Numbered from the stretch's first letter, positions 10,070 to 21,474 are shown. The stretch is DNA of 64,000 nt from Talpa occidentalis (GCF_014898055.3 NW_023601104.1:74383106-74447105); one strand, 5' to 3'. Numbers and translations are program-made. Notes: generated by a model from the sequence alone, not told the origin.

Positions 10070-11084
10070 GATAATAAGGTGGAGGAATATTGCTCTTATT
10101 ATTACTTGATCCTTTAATGTGTAGAACACTAATCATCTTGGTCCTTACTGTGTTACTTTTTTAATAATGAGTTCACACCTATGTAAGAAAATGGGGGAAA
10201 AGATTGCTCAGATATGAGAATGTGTGTGGAATGATACATGTACATATATATATGTTTATATTATAGTGTTGGTTATGTGTGTATAGGTAGACATTTACAT
10301 CTAAGTAAGTCATAAAATATATGTAACGGGGAAATGCACACCTTTAATTTCTTTGAAGTAGGAATTTAAAGTAACATTCTAAATTTGCTGTTTTGCATTT
10401 GTGCAGCACTAATATAAAATCAAAAGTGATGTCATCTTAATACAGTAGATGGCGCTTTAGACTTAGTTTTTAAAGAAACCAGTACTAGAGGAAAAAGAAA
10501 ACTAAAGCACATTTTAGTGGGCTGGGCATTTTTTTCATCACCATGACGTTTTCATCTTAGAGTAATGCCTTTAAAAAGTAAGTCTTTTTTTTTTTTTTTG
10601 TGATAGAGTTGGAGAATAATTTTAGCAAAAATGAATCTCCCAGTTGCTATGTTTGTGCCAGCCTTGTCACTTGGAAAGTATTAGTTATGTTTTAAGCCAC
10701 AAATATATAAGGAAGTTATTTTCTTTCAAAGCATTACTTATTTATGAAACTTTTTTTCCTTCTTTGAGTCTGTATTTAAAATTTCTGCTTCTAGTTTTTT
10801 CCTTCTTTATTATTATTCATTTTATAAACACTTGATGATAAAATTAATTTGAATCACATCAATTTGTAATGTCATATTTAAAAATTCAGTTATATTCATT
10901 AATAGGTTTGAAAATATAGGCCTATATTAAAGGATAATTAGTACTTTTGTTACTACTTTATCAGGATTATTATTCCTTTTATTGAGATAAATAACTATCT
11001 CAGAGGTGTTTAGTAACTTGCCAAGCTCATATACTTTTAGTTTTTGAACTAGCAACTGCTTTAAAAGTTTCATTAGTACATTAA
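10070..11084. other. Unique AT-rich stretch
   Basis: No repeat recognised. It holds the CTCF-like motif at 10442-10455. A 60-codon plus frame at 10644-10835 has no recognisable features. Confidence 0.5.
10442..10455 (+). promoter_or_regulatory. CTCF-like motif
   Basis: acagtagatggcgc matches the CTCF core consensus CCASYAGRKGGCRS at 13 of 14 positions (only the first C differs) and lies in unique sequence, outside any repeat I recognise. Occupancy cannot be judged from sequence. Confidence 0.55.
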
Positions 11085-11200
11085 AGTTGTATTTTTTGAG
11101 CACCTACTGTGTGCCAGGAATGCTAAGCTCTAGACATAATATAGTGATCAAAATGCATCAGGATTCTGCTCTTGTAGACCTTACAGATTATTAAGTACTT
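11085..11200 (-). repeat. L2-type fossil
   Basis: 'ttgagcacctactgtgtgccaggaatgctaagctctagacata' followed by 'ctgctcttgtagaccttacagatta' is the familiar antisense L2 3'-end pattern. Confidence 0.65.
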
Positions 11201-11310
11201 GTTAAATTTTCTTTGTAATCTACAAGTAAAGTCTCTTTGTAACCTATAGGATTGGGAGTAAGTATAGAGATGCCATATTATATTCAGAGTCACTGTGATT
11301 ATTGGATAGA

Positions 11311-11432
11311 CTGGGGAGCTCCTTGGCTGGGGATTGTGGGTAGCTCCCTGGCTGGGGATTGAACTTGTGCTGCAGTGGCTGCGGATAACTTCATAGTTTG
11401 CATCTTAACCCCTTGCGTCACCAGGGAGGCCC
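11311..11432 (-). mobile_element. SINE head fragment, old subfamily
   Basis: Only the 5' third of a minus-strand SINE remains, ending at 'gcgtcaccagggaggccc'. The 'gctccttggctggggattg' segment is followed by a second copy, 'gctccctggctggggattg', a small internal tandem duplication not seen in other copies. Confidence 0.8.
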
Positions 11433-11499
11433 TAAGTTGTTTTTATCTTTTCAGTGCAATAAACAACTGAAAAAATTAATTTCTAAATCTTTTTTTAAC

Positions 11500-11760
11500 T
11501 TTTTATTGTCTTTATTTTTTTTTCCTGTTTTGCTGAGATATAATCTGCACAGATAGCAACTGTAAAATTTAAGGTGGATCTAGCATAATGATTTGATATA
11601 TATGTTGAGTGGATTGATTACAACTATTTGTTAGCAGCCATCATCTCCTATAGATTAAAAAAAAAGAAAAAGAAAGTGATGAGAACTCTTAGTATCTATT
11701 TTCTTACCAAATTTCAAATATACCATACAATAGGGTAAATTATTATAATTATTCCTAAAT
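11500..11760 (-). repeat. Ancient L1M 3' UTR fragment
   Basis: 'ttgctgagatataatctgcac', 'agtgatgagaactcttagtatctattttcttaccaaatttcaaatatacc' follow the antisense L1M 3'-end pattern. Same family as 7075-7327. Confidence 0.6.
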
Positions 11761-12474
11761 CTTAAATTTCTTCACAGGTTAAAGGAATTTCTGTAAGGTC
11801 AGACCAAAGATTTGATATAAGTCAGTTAGTAATACAAATTGATGTTGTGCTTTTTTTCTTTTGATGGAAGTTTAAGGGGTGGGAGTAGAGATTCATATAC
11901 TTCTGTCTTCCCTATTGCCTTTGTGCTAACCTTTGCATTACTCTCTCAAAGAACAGGATAGTTACAACTTAAACTTGTAGCTATATATTGCAATTAAGCA
12001 GCTACTTGTGGTGGTTCTAGATAAAAGAATCAAGAAGTAAAGTTAGATTTCTTAATTTGATGTATTTTTAATCCCTAATTTTGTTGTAATTTAAAAAAAT
12101 TAAACTGATCTTTTAATACTAGTCTTGTGACATATAATAATAGCGTGTACCAAAGAGAGGTTTAGACTAAATAATAAATGTAGTGTTTAATGCAGAGTCT
12201 GGAATTTAATAAGTGCTTAATATGTATTAGCTATTGCTAGCATCACTGTCATCATCGGTAACATTTAGTCCCATCACTTAAGCATAAATAGTAAAATCAC
12301 CCATACATCTAGAAAATGGGAAGGTGAAGTTGATTAGCCTCTTCTTTAGAAGAGTAGATTATTCGAAGGTTTAGGAGCAATTTACCTCTAAGGATTATTT
12401 GGTTTTCATTCATGGATTGATGGTGTTAGGGGTAGTTCTCTCACTGTGAGAAAAATACATTAATATTGTCAGAT

Positions 12475-12580
12475 TGACTATAAACTTCATGAGGGCAAGG
12501 GCTCTGTGTTTATCTTGTATCCTTTGCTCTCATTTTAGTGTCTGGTCCATGTTCCATTAAATATTTCTTTTTCTGTCTAT
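12475..12580 (+). repeat. L2 3' end fossil
   Basis: 'aaacttcatgagggcaagggctctgtgtttatcttgtatcc' followed by 'gtgtctggtccatgttccattaaatattt' is the L2 3' terminus pattern. Confidence 0.6.
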
Positions 12581-12584
12581 GTTT

Positions 12585-14310
12585 TTTTTTGGTTTCCAAA
12601 AATAATTGCTGTTTCCATGTTTAGAATTTCTTATGAGAGTCATATTATTAACTTTTTTACAGAATTATTGATACAGTGTTTTTGAAAGTACTGTTGGAAG
12701 CGAATTTCTTAGGGAACAAGATTTAATTCAACTTAGAAACATTCAGGCTAAAACAATTTTTGTAGAAAGGCAAATAGTTGGTTTAACACTCCCTATCCCA
12801 AACCTTTATCTTAATTTGTGTATGTATCAGGTTTAATGTTTAACTGTCAAGATACCAAGTTACCTTCTGTGTTGATTTTTATATATATATATATATAATC
12901 TATATATAGATTTTTAAAATCTCTATAAAAATAATGAAAAAATCTGCTCTTAAAAAGCAATGTCTTCAATAAAATATTTAAGAAACATCCTTTATTGCTT
13001 TGTTTTAGACAACTTCACATAGTCCAGAAAAACATTCACAACTACAGGAAACATGATTTTTCAGAAATGAATACTGATCATAAAGAATAGTCACTATGAT
13101 AAAATTAGTAAATAGTATTCCATCTGTTATGGAAAATCTCTTTTTTTTGAGTTGTATTTAGATTACTAAATTGAACTTATAGGTTAATATTCCTATTGCA
13201 TGCTAGTGTCCAGATATACATAAGCTCAGAGTAATGAGTTATAATCTATAGGAATAGTACAGATATGACCTTATTGAAAAGTGAACTCTCATGAGGCTTG
13301 GTTGGTTCTAGGATAACCCAGGGTTGAATTGAGATTAATGGACATTTGGAACTTCTAGAAAAAAATATGTTCTATTTATCTAAAATAGACAAATGTTGTC
13401 TCCTGATCTATTACAAATACACAGTACTCTGGATGTCTTCTGGGATAGAGTAGAAAAAGTACAGATCTCTTGAAATAGTAATTAACATGCACTGTTAAAT
13501 TTTTTTTTGTTTTGGGATCAGATTTGCTTGCAGACTATGCAGTTGGTAGCCTGTGTTTGTATTCACTGAAATATACTATCTCTCATTTTGTCTGGAGTTG
13601 AGTAAAGTTTGTAATAACAATACCATCTAGGGTTCAAATAACTTTTGGTCTTTTCCTTTTGAAATTTTTATGAACATTTTCAGAGTAGGAACTAAAAATT
13701 AAATGATTTATTAACCAAAATAAAGTAAGCTTTAATTCAGATCTATTTTTTTCCTAAAATTTATTGTCCTCTTGGTTTTAGAAGACTTGGACATTAAGGA
13801 GTAATAATGGTTAAAGTTTTGTGTTTGGAAGGTTGGAACTTGTCTTCTCTTTATTTATCCCGAGTCACCTGTTTGTCAACAGGTGAGAGTTCAAGTATAT
13901 CTGAATTTGGAAAATTAATTTTAACTATACTGACATTAAAAAAAACTTACATAGATCATAATTACACTATTCTGTGTTTTGTGAGGTGATCTCATGTGGC
14001 TGCAAAGTTGTTTATAGTTAACCCTGAAGGGTCCTCATTTTATAAGGGCACCTACAATAGCTTAGTGTTTATTTGCAAAATAAACCACAATTCCTCCATT
14101 TTATTAAAATGATGGTATCATTTTCTCGCATAAGGAAACATTTCTGCATTTCATGTTCTTTTGAGCAAATAATTACATGTGATTTACAAATGTTGGTAAA
14201 CCAATGGGTGTATTCAAGTGCTACTACAATGGTCAAACTAATACAAAGATATTTTTAAGAAGTTCTCCCTGGGGATAAATGAAGGCCCAAATGAATAAAA
14301 TATATTCCCC
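12585..14310. other. Unique AT-rich stretch
   Basis: No repeat or exon recognised apart from a short (AT)n patch near 12880-12915 that is partly self-complementary. Confidence 0.5.
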
Positions 14311-14314
14311 TTTT

Positions 14315-14429
14315 TCTATTATTTTAATTCTAGAATTTCTATTTTTTTTTTATTTAATTTATTTAATAAATTTATTTATTTTTATTTATTTAATTCTAGA
14401 ATTTCTATTATTTTAATTCTAGAATTTCT
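14315..14429. repeat. AT-rich insert between 26-bp direct repeats
   Basis: A 26-bp word beginning tctattattttaattctag is present at 14315-14340 and again, identical, at 14404-14429, with a partial third copy at 14390-14406. Between them is a T- and ATTT-rich segment. It could be a slippage expansion or the tail of an almost fully lost retroposon with its target duplication. Confidence 0.7.
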
Positions 14430-15124
14430 TTAATTTTGGTTACTATTGTAGCACCAGTCTCATCACAAAAGGTTTAATAGTCGTCTCCTTAGGGAATGAA
14501 ATGTTACCCAAACTAAAGTTAGAAAATTCTCCCTGGCTTGGTTTAAGAGAAAATGAAAATTGAAAGTATAAAATATTTATTACCCAGCCTTTTGAAAGCA
14601 TCATTTTAGAGTGTGATTGTCAATAACGAAGTATAAACCAGTGTGAGATTTTAAGCAGATATAATCTGTTTATTGAAGAATGAAAGGTGTTTCTGCAATA
14701 TCAGTGAGTGGATAAATAGGAGAAGTAATATTAAACTTTGTTTTACATTCTGACAGTGTACACACAGAACCAGAGGGCTTATAAAAAATAATAACATATC
14801 ACTGCAATAAGATGTATGTCCTACAGTCTGAACTTGTTCCTAAATGATATCTTAATGTTTGGCCCTGTCCAAAAGCATCTTTTGAGAAAGGACATATGGT
14901 ATAGCTGTTGTCTTCAAGGGAAAAAAAGGTGACTTCACAACTTTTTATTAAACTCAATGAGGTGAAATAAAGATGTTTTGTGAAAAATTGGTAAGAGGTG
15001 GAGCAGGAATAGGAAGAAGGAAAGAAACGCCTGAAGAAATAGAAATAGCTGAAGGTATTAAGGTAGCTAATATTATCAGGAACACTGCATGTAATGATAT
15101 TTTTGGAAGATTGAAAATTCAGAG
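14430..15124. other. Unique non-coding stretch
   Basis: No repeat or exon recognised before the young L1 insertion. A plus frame at 14973-15179 runs into the L1 tail and has no recognisable features. Confidence 0.5.
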
Positions 15125-15140
15125 CTCTCTGAGAATTTTA

Positions 15141-17429
15141 TTTTATTTTATTTTATATTATTTTTTTTTTAAAACTTGATGTGATATTTATTGGACCCTC
15201 AGATATTCCTTTTCTTTTTAATTTTTTTTTTTTTTAATAAATTTTATTGTTATATTCCCCATACAATTGCAGCCCCCCCATTCTGACCCCAATCCCTCCG
15301 CTCCCGCCCCCGCCCCCATAAAAGTGTCTCTGGTTCATAGTTTTTTGTTGATTTTGATTTTCACTTTCTTATAGTTATTCATTTTCCTGGTCCCTTATTT
15401 AAGTTTTCTAGATTCCTGCTATGAGTGAGACCATCCGGTATTTTTCTTTTTCTTTTTGGCTTATTTCGCTGAGCATGATCCCTTCCAGCGCCATCCATGT
15501 TGCTGCAAATTGCATGTGTTTATCTTTTTTGAATGCTGAGTAATATTCCATGGTATATATGTACCACATCTTCTTGATCCAGTCATCTATTTTTGGGCAT
15601 TTGGGTTGTTTCCAAAGCTTAGCTATTGTAAACAGTGCTGCTATAAACATAGGGGTGCAGGTGTTCTTTGGAATTGATGTTTCTGTGTCCTTTGGGTAAA
15701 TACCTAGGAGTGGAATTGCTGGATCATATGGAAGCTCTATGTTTAGTAGGTCCAGAAATCTCCACACAGCTCTCCACAGTGGTTGGACCAGTTTGCACTC
15801 CCACCAACAGTGCAGAAGAGTTCCTTTTTCTCCACACCCTCGCCAGCATTTGTTGTTGCTAGTTTTTTTAATATGTGCCATTCTCACTGGTGTGAGATGG
15901 TATCTCATGGTAGTTTTGATTTGCATTTCCCTGATGGCAAGTGATGTTGAACATTTTTTCATATGCCTGTTGGCCATTTGCATTTCCTCTTCAGAGAAGT
16001 TTCTTTTTAGCTCTTCTGCCCATTTTTTGACTGGATTATTTTCTTTGTTGTTGCTGAGTCTCATCAGCTCTTTGCAGATTTTTGTGATCAGTCCTTTATC
16101 ATTAGTGTTGGGTGCAAAAATGTTCTCCCAGTTGGTGGGGTTTCTCTTTGTTTTTGTTATTGTCTCTTTTGCTGTGCAGAAGCTCTTTAATTTGATGTAG
16201 TCCCAGCTGTTTATCTTTGCCTTCACTATCACTGCTTTGGGTGATGTGTCTGTAAAGATGTCTTTGATGTGCAGATCACGTAGTGTTTCGCCTATATTTC
16301 CTTCTATATATTTTATGGTTTCAGGTCTTATGTCTAGTTCTTTAATCCATTTTGAGTTGATTTTTGTGTATGGTGTGAGGTAGTGGTCAAGCTTCATTCT
16401 TTTGCATGTAGCGACCCAGTTTTCCCAGCACCATTTATTGAACAAACTTTCTTTGCTCCAATGCATAGTCTTTGCTCCTTTGTCAAAGATTAGTTGACCA
16501 TAAATCTGTGGATTTATTTCTGGATTTTCTATTCGATTCCATTGGTCTGTATGTCTGTTCTTGTTCCAATACCATGCAGTTTTGATGATTATGGCTTTGT
16601 AGTATAGTTTGAAGTCTGGGAGTGTAATGCCTCCATTCCCTTCTTTTTTTTTCAGGAGAGCTTTGGCTATTCGGGGTTTTTTGTGATTCCATATGAATTT
16701 CATCAATAATTGTTCTATTTCTTTGAAGAATGACATTGAAATTTTGATTGGAATAGCATTGAATCTGTATATTGCTTTTGGAAGGATGGCCATTTTAATA
16801 ATGTTTATTCTTCCAATCCACGAGCAGGGGATGTCTCTCCATTTCTTTGTGTCTTCTTCTATTTCTTTTAACAGTGTTTTATAGTTTTCTTTGTATAGGT
16901 CCTTTATCTCTTTTGTTAGATTTATTCCCAAATATTTGATTTTTTTTGTTTCAATAACAAAAGGGATGGTTTTTTTGATTTCTTCTTCTTCAGATTTATT
17001 GTTTGTGTATAGGAAGGCTACTGACTTTTGCGTGTTGATTTTGTATCCTGCCACTTTACTGAACTGATTGATGAGTTGAATTAGCTTTTCTGTGGAGTTT
17101 TTGGGGTTCTCTATGTATAATATCATATCGTCTGCAAATAGTGATAGTTTGACTTCTTCTTTTCCTATTTGGATTCCTTGGATGTCTTTCTCTTGTCTTA
17201 TTGCCCTGGCTAGGACTTCCAGTATTATATTGAAAAGCAGTGGTGAGAGTGGACATCCTTGTCTTGTTCCAGATCTTAATGGAATTGCTTTCAGCTTTTC
17301 ACCATTGAGAATGATGCTGGCTGTTGGCTTGTCATAGATGGCCTTTATGATGTTGAGGTATGTTCCTTGTATCCCAAGAATTTCAAGGGATTTTATCATG
17401 AATGGGTGTTGCACTTTGTCGAAAGCTTT
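15141..17429 (-). mobile_element. Young 5'-truncated L1 (2.3 kb) with 3' transduction
   Basis: Flanked by the 16-bp target duplication ctctctgagaatttta (15125-15140 and 17430-17445). Read on the minus strand it runs from within ORF2 (17429) to the ORF2 stop (15408), then the 3' UTR with a G-rich tract (plus-strand C runs near 15273-15318), a first A tail (15221-15235), a 50-bp non-L1 segment (15171-15220), and a second A-rich tail (15141-15170). Its sequence is close to the copy at 51628-52444, so both come from a recently active subfamily. Confidence 0.95.
15171..15220 (-). other. 3'-transduced segment of the L1
   Basis: Non-L1 sequence between two A tails of one insertion, inside the target duplication. 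On the minus strand it contains AATAAA (plus-strand positions 15187-15192) with 16 bases between the hexamer and the second A tail, as expected for a polyadenylation site used at the source locus. Confidence 0.85.
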
Positions 17430-17504
17430 CTCTCTGAGAATTTTAAAAGCAAAAATTAGTTTTTTCAACATAGAACTATTTGAGTCAAATGTGTTCTTTG
17501 GCAT
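15408..17504 (-). pseudogene. L1 ORF2 C-terminal two thirds, uninterrupted
   Basis: A 698-codon open frame. Residues 1-25 come from flanking DNA and the target duplication. From residue 26 on it is L1 ORF2, the endonuclease/reverse transcriptase replicase. The endonuclease and the N-terminal reverse transcriptase region are missing. The L1 part begins in reverse transcriptase motif A at KAFDKV, three codons after the catalytic Asp of that motif, whose place (residue 23) is taken by Leu. Motif B ([15 protein letters not shown], about 78-92) and the catalytic FADD (123-126) are kept. The C-terminal Cys-rich region (CWRGCGEKG...HCWWECKL, about 540-560) and the normal end are also present. The absence of any stop or frameshift over 673 L1 codons shows the insertion is young. 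It cannot be an active polymerase because a catalytic Asp is missing. Confidence 0.93.
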
Positions 17505-17639
17505 ATTGAACTGAATGTAATTGCATCAACTGTTTTATGAAATTTCATACATATTCTAGTCCTGACTACAATAGGATATTATTCTGAGTATTGTAGAAAG
17601 AGCAATATTGTTAAGATTGATTTTGTCTTCAGAGAAATT

Positions 17640-17960
17640 CTTATCTTGTAAGGATCAAGAATAAATACACAAACAGCTACAAAACAAAGCAGAATGAACC
17701 TTTCTAGCAGACTCCTTCGAAAAGACGGATCCCACACTTTAGTCAAGATGAATGCTTCAAGAAGGAGAGGTGCATGAACTGGATGTTGCAGAACTTGTAG
17801 AATGTGCACTGATTCAATTGGGAGTGTGGTATGAGCTAGTCTTTTAGCAACAGAAAAAAACAAAAAGCATGAGCAAATATGGGACAGAAAGGAACACATG
17901 GGACAAATTTAGGAAGAGGGAATAACTGAGGTAGGGTGAAATACAGATTCCATGGAAGAC
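17640..17960. repeat. Diverged repeat related to 20258-20480
   Basis: Shares 'acaaagca-aattgaac', 'gtcaagatgaatgcttca', 'agctagtcttttagcaa' and 'agcatgagcaaa' type words with 20258-20480 in the same order and orientation. Both precede or flank L2 antisense sequence, so they may be upstream parts of the same old LINE or a separate old repeat. Family not recognised. Confidence 0.45.
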
Positions 17961-18640
17961 AGTTGTAGGGGATAAAAGGGGATGTAAAGCTTGGAGCCAC
18001 ATCTTGGAGGGTTTTAGAAGTGGACTGAGGAGTTTGGGCTCTATTCTCTAGGTTATGTGAAGTCCATGAAGATTTTTAATTTTTCCCCCCTTCCTTAACT
18101 GCCAGCCTGTCCCAAAGATTTTTTTAATAGCATCAGGGTGGGAGTTAAGATCTGTGATTTAGGATACTTAACAGGAAGGACACAGTAGAATAGGAAGAAA
18201 CTACCACTAAGAGTTGGTATCAAGAGGCCATTACAGAGGCCTGGGTGAAAAGGTAATAAAGGTCAGACATAAGTTGTGGCAGTGGAAATGGACAGGAAAG
18301 GTGGAACATTTGGTAGGCACAAACAGCAGAACTGAGCCATGGTTATATGTGCAAAGTAAATAAAAGCCATTGAGGAAGATTTGCATTCTGGGCAACTAGA
18401 GTAGTGGTGGTGCCATAAACAGGAAGAGAAATATTAGGAGTAGGAACTGGTTTGGGGAAATAAGAAGGTGAGTTAAGTGCTTGAAGTGAATACATAGGAC
18501 ACATAAGAATAGTAAGGAGAAAAGAAGCAAGGAAGAGAAGGAAGGGTTGAAGATGAAACCATAAGAAATCCATACCTTTTGGGGTTTGAATAAAGGAAAA
18601 GAAGTTAGCAAGAATGGTCAAAGAGGAGAGGTCGAATGCT
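17960..18640 (-). repeat. Long L2 remnant
   Basis: Antisense L2 pattern: 'gaagtggactgaggagtttgggctctattctctagg', 'agaggccattacagaggcctgggtgaaaagg', 'gtggcagtggaaatgg', 'ctgggcaactagagtagtggtggtgcc', 'agaggtcgaatgctattaag'. On the minus strand this reads as the coding 3' part of L2 ORF2 followed by its 3' UTR, with many indels and stops. Confidence 0.65.
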
Positions 18641-19109
18641 ATTAAGAGGACCCTCTTAAATTCTGTGACTCCATTTTACTGCAGTGGCTGCAGTTTTCAT
18701 TGTCCCAAAGTGTATACTCCCCAAAGACTTCACCATGTAACAAATGGCCTGTCTGCCAAAGAAGAATGTTCAAAATCTCAGGGAAATTGGTTGCATTAGC
18801 CTTCCTTCTAGTGTGTTTTAATTACATTGTTCTTTCTAATTAATCATCATAGAAAGGTATTATGCCTGATAGTACGGTAAGAGGAATCAGGCTTACATCC
18901 TTACGTCAAGATTATAAACAATACCTGACTCAGCTCACAGGTGAGATTCTATGTGTTTTATTCCCCACTTTGGACAGACTCATTGAATCTTTTGCTTCTT
19001 TTCCTTTTTCTTATGAGTGAGAGAAATGTTAGTAGTTATTTTTTAAGTGTAGATGTTGCTCTCTCATATTTGTTCTATAGATTAGCATGTGCATTGGAAA
19101 GCATGGAGT

Positions 19110-19950
19110 GAAAGAATTTTAATGAGAATTAGTAGTATCATATGCTCCACAGAAGAGGAAATAGATGATTAAGAAAAGATTGCTAGGTTTGGTGGTTTTG
19201 AGGTCACAGATGACCTTTGAGAAGATAGTTTTAGTATGGTAGGATGGGTGGAAGAATCCAGGAAGTGCATTATAAGGAATGAACTTAACTATTGTAAACT
19301 ACTGTTTCAAGAGCTTAGGAGATGAATGGGAGTAGAGTGATGAAGTGATAGCTATAGATAACTAGGGTGAAAGGAAGACTTTGTTCCTTTTCTTTCTTTC
19401 TTTTTTTTTAAAGATATATTTATTTATTTATATAATCACTGGGTACAGTCAGAAGCACAGGAGGGTGAGAGAATTCACCAGAGCCAGAGCAGGGAAACAG
19501 AACAGGCAAACTGACAAAATACACTGCTGAGGGGAGCAGCGGGTGTGGCAGGAGAGTTCTGCAGAGCCATGTGGGACCCTCCCCCCCGCGGCCGGGTATT
19601 GAACCGGCACTGCAGAGGCTGCGGGCAGCTTTGCAGCCCAGCACTCAACCGCTGCACCACCAGGGGAGGCCCCCTTTTCTTTCTTTAATGGGAAAATAAG
19701 CATATTTGTATACAGAAGTAAAGGAATATTTGGAGAAGGACAGATAGAAGGTATAGGGCAGTGGGGGACTGATTACTCACTGACAGATCTTGGAAGAATC
19801 TGGAAAGAAGGTTGATATATTCACACTGAGATCACTGAGATCAGAGGATAAAAGGGACAAAAGGTGATCAGAGAAAACAGATACTGAGGGGTAACATACC
19901 ACTTGAACTCGGACATCTTGTTAAAGAAGATAAGGATATTTGTTAGAAAA
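19110..19950 (-). repeat. L2 remnant (probable continuation), interrupted by a SINE
   Basis: Words such as 'ttgaggtcacagatgacctttgagaagatagttttagt' and 'caagagcttaggagatgaatggga' fit further upstream L2 ORF2 in antisense. The SINE at 19400-19672 was inserted into it later. Strong divergence makes the limits uncertain. Confidence 0.45.
19400..19672 (-). mobile_element. tRNA-derived SINE, young subfamily
   Basis: Minus-strand SINE between copies of ccttttctttcttt (19386-19399 and 19673-19686). Contains 'cagtcagaagcacagg' and 'ccatgtgggaccctcc' with a C-run (about 19578-19586) in the middle. Confidence 0.93.
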
Positions 19951-20257
19951 GAGAAGGAAGAAGGGAGAAAAGATGTGGACAGTTACATTGGAAAAAAAAA
20001 AGAATTAAAATGAGTTATGTTGTTCAGTTTCAGTAAGGACACAGTTTTGAGTGAAAGATCTTTCCTAGTTTTGGCAATATACCAAATCAAGAAAAGCCTA
20101 ATATGTAAAAATGTGTTTAATTCAATTTAAGTTACTTATTTTTCAGAATTAGTGATGATAAAAATGAAACATTACAAATAGAAATTGCTAATAGTTCAGT
20201 AAATTGAAACATTAAGTTCCATGGGACCAACATTAATTGCATTTCATGAACTTGACA

Positions 20258-20480
20258 TACATCTATAGAACAAAGCAAAATTGAACCATCCAAGAAGATT
20301 CTATAGATAAGACCAGTCCCATCCTTTTGTCAAGATGAATGCTTCATAAACGAGGGGCGTGTGAAATAGAATTTGGACAGATTGATATGGGATGGGGCTA
20401 AGTTAGTTAGACTTCTAGCAAAGAAAATAGTATGAGGAAAGATGGAACAGGTGTAATGATGGGGGATATGTTTGGGACCC
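20258..20480. repeat. Diverged repeat related to 17640-17960
   Basis: See the partner copy. The best shared word is gtcaagatgaatgcttca, identical in both, followed in each by 'ga.g.g..gtg.a' and a 'ctagtta.actt.tagcaa' block. Family unknown. Confidence 0.4.
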
Positions 20481-20606
20481 TTCTATCCTTAGTTACTTTT
20501 CTGAAAGTAAAGACTTTAGGTAGCTGATTGATTCAGTAGAGGACACTCATTCCAGATAACATCTTTGTTTTGTTTTGCTTTACTTTAATGGTGGTTGTCT
20601 ATTTTC

Positions 20607-20875
20607 TTTTTAAAAAATTTATTTATTTATACAAGAACTGGGGTACAGGCCAGAGGCGTGGGAGGGTGAGAGAATTCACCAGAGACAGAGCAGGGAGCAG
20701 AACAGGCAGACGGATAGAGAAAAACACTGCTAAGGGGAGCAACAGGTGAGGCTGGAGAGGTCTGCGGTGCCATGTGGGTTTCTCCCTGGCTGGCTGGGAA
20801 TTGAACCTGTGCTGCAGAGGCTATGAACAGCTTCACAGCACTGTGCTCAACCTGCTGCAGCACCGGGGAGGCCCC
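20607..20875 (-). mobile_element. tRNA-derived SINE, intermediate subfamily
   Basis: Minus-strand SINE with target duplication ggtggttgtct (20590-20600 and 20876-20886). Has 'ggccagaggcgtggg', 'acagagcagggagcagaacaggcag' and 'tgtgggtttctccctggc'. Confidence 0.92.
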
Positions 20876-20910
20876 GGTGGTTGTCTGTTTTTCAGTTTTA
20901 CACGTTACTC

Positions 20911-21420
20911 TTTTTTCATTTTTTTATTTTTATTTTTTTAATATTTGCATGTTTCTTTTTTTTTTTAATAAATTTTATTTTTATATTCCCCATACAATTG
21001 CAACCACCTTATTTTGATCCCAATCCCTCCCCTCCCCGCCCCCCACCTCTCATAGAGTGTCTCTGGTTCATAGTTTTTTGTTGATTTTGATTTTCACTTT
21101 CTCATAGTTATTCATTTTCCTGGTTCCTTATTTAAGTTTTCTAGATTCCTGCTATGAGTGAGAGACCATCCGGTATTTTTCTTTTTCTTTCTGGCTTATT
21201 TCGCTGAGCATGATCCCTTCCAGTGCTGTCCATGTTGCTGCAAATTGCATGTGTTTATCTTTTTTGAATGCTGAGTAATATTCCATGGTGTATAAGTACC
21301 ACATCTTCTTGATCCAGTCATCTATTTTTGGGCATTTAGGTTGTTTCCAAAGCTTAGCTATTGTAAATAGTGCTGCTATAAATATAGGGGTGCAGGTGCT
21401 CTTTGGAATTGATGTTTCTG
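20911..21420 (-). mobile_element. 5'-truncated young L1 (0.5 kb)
   Basis: 3' UTR and the last ORF2 codons of the young L1 type, with imperfect 14-bp target duplication tttacacgttactc (20897-20910) and tttacacattattc (21421-21434). Two A-tail blocks (20911-20940 and 20956-20966 on the opposite strand) are split by 15 bases. The 3' UTR C runs lie near 21025-21048. Confidence 0.9.
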
Positions 21421-21474
21421 TTTACACATTATTCTTAAACTAAAGAGGAAAAGAGGCACCAGAGTCTTTAAATT

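Noticed and set aside
15668..16200. Plus frames of 64 and 153 codons
   Set aside because: Antisense to the L1 ORF2 on the minus strand; the same frames recur antisense to other L1 copies (23019-23639, 52145-52462).
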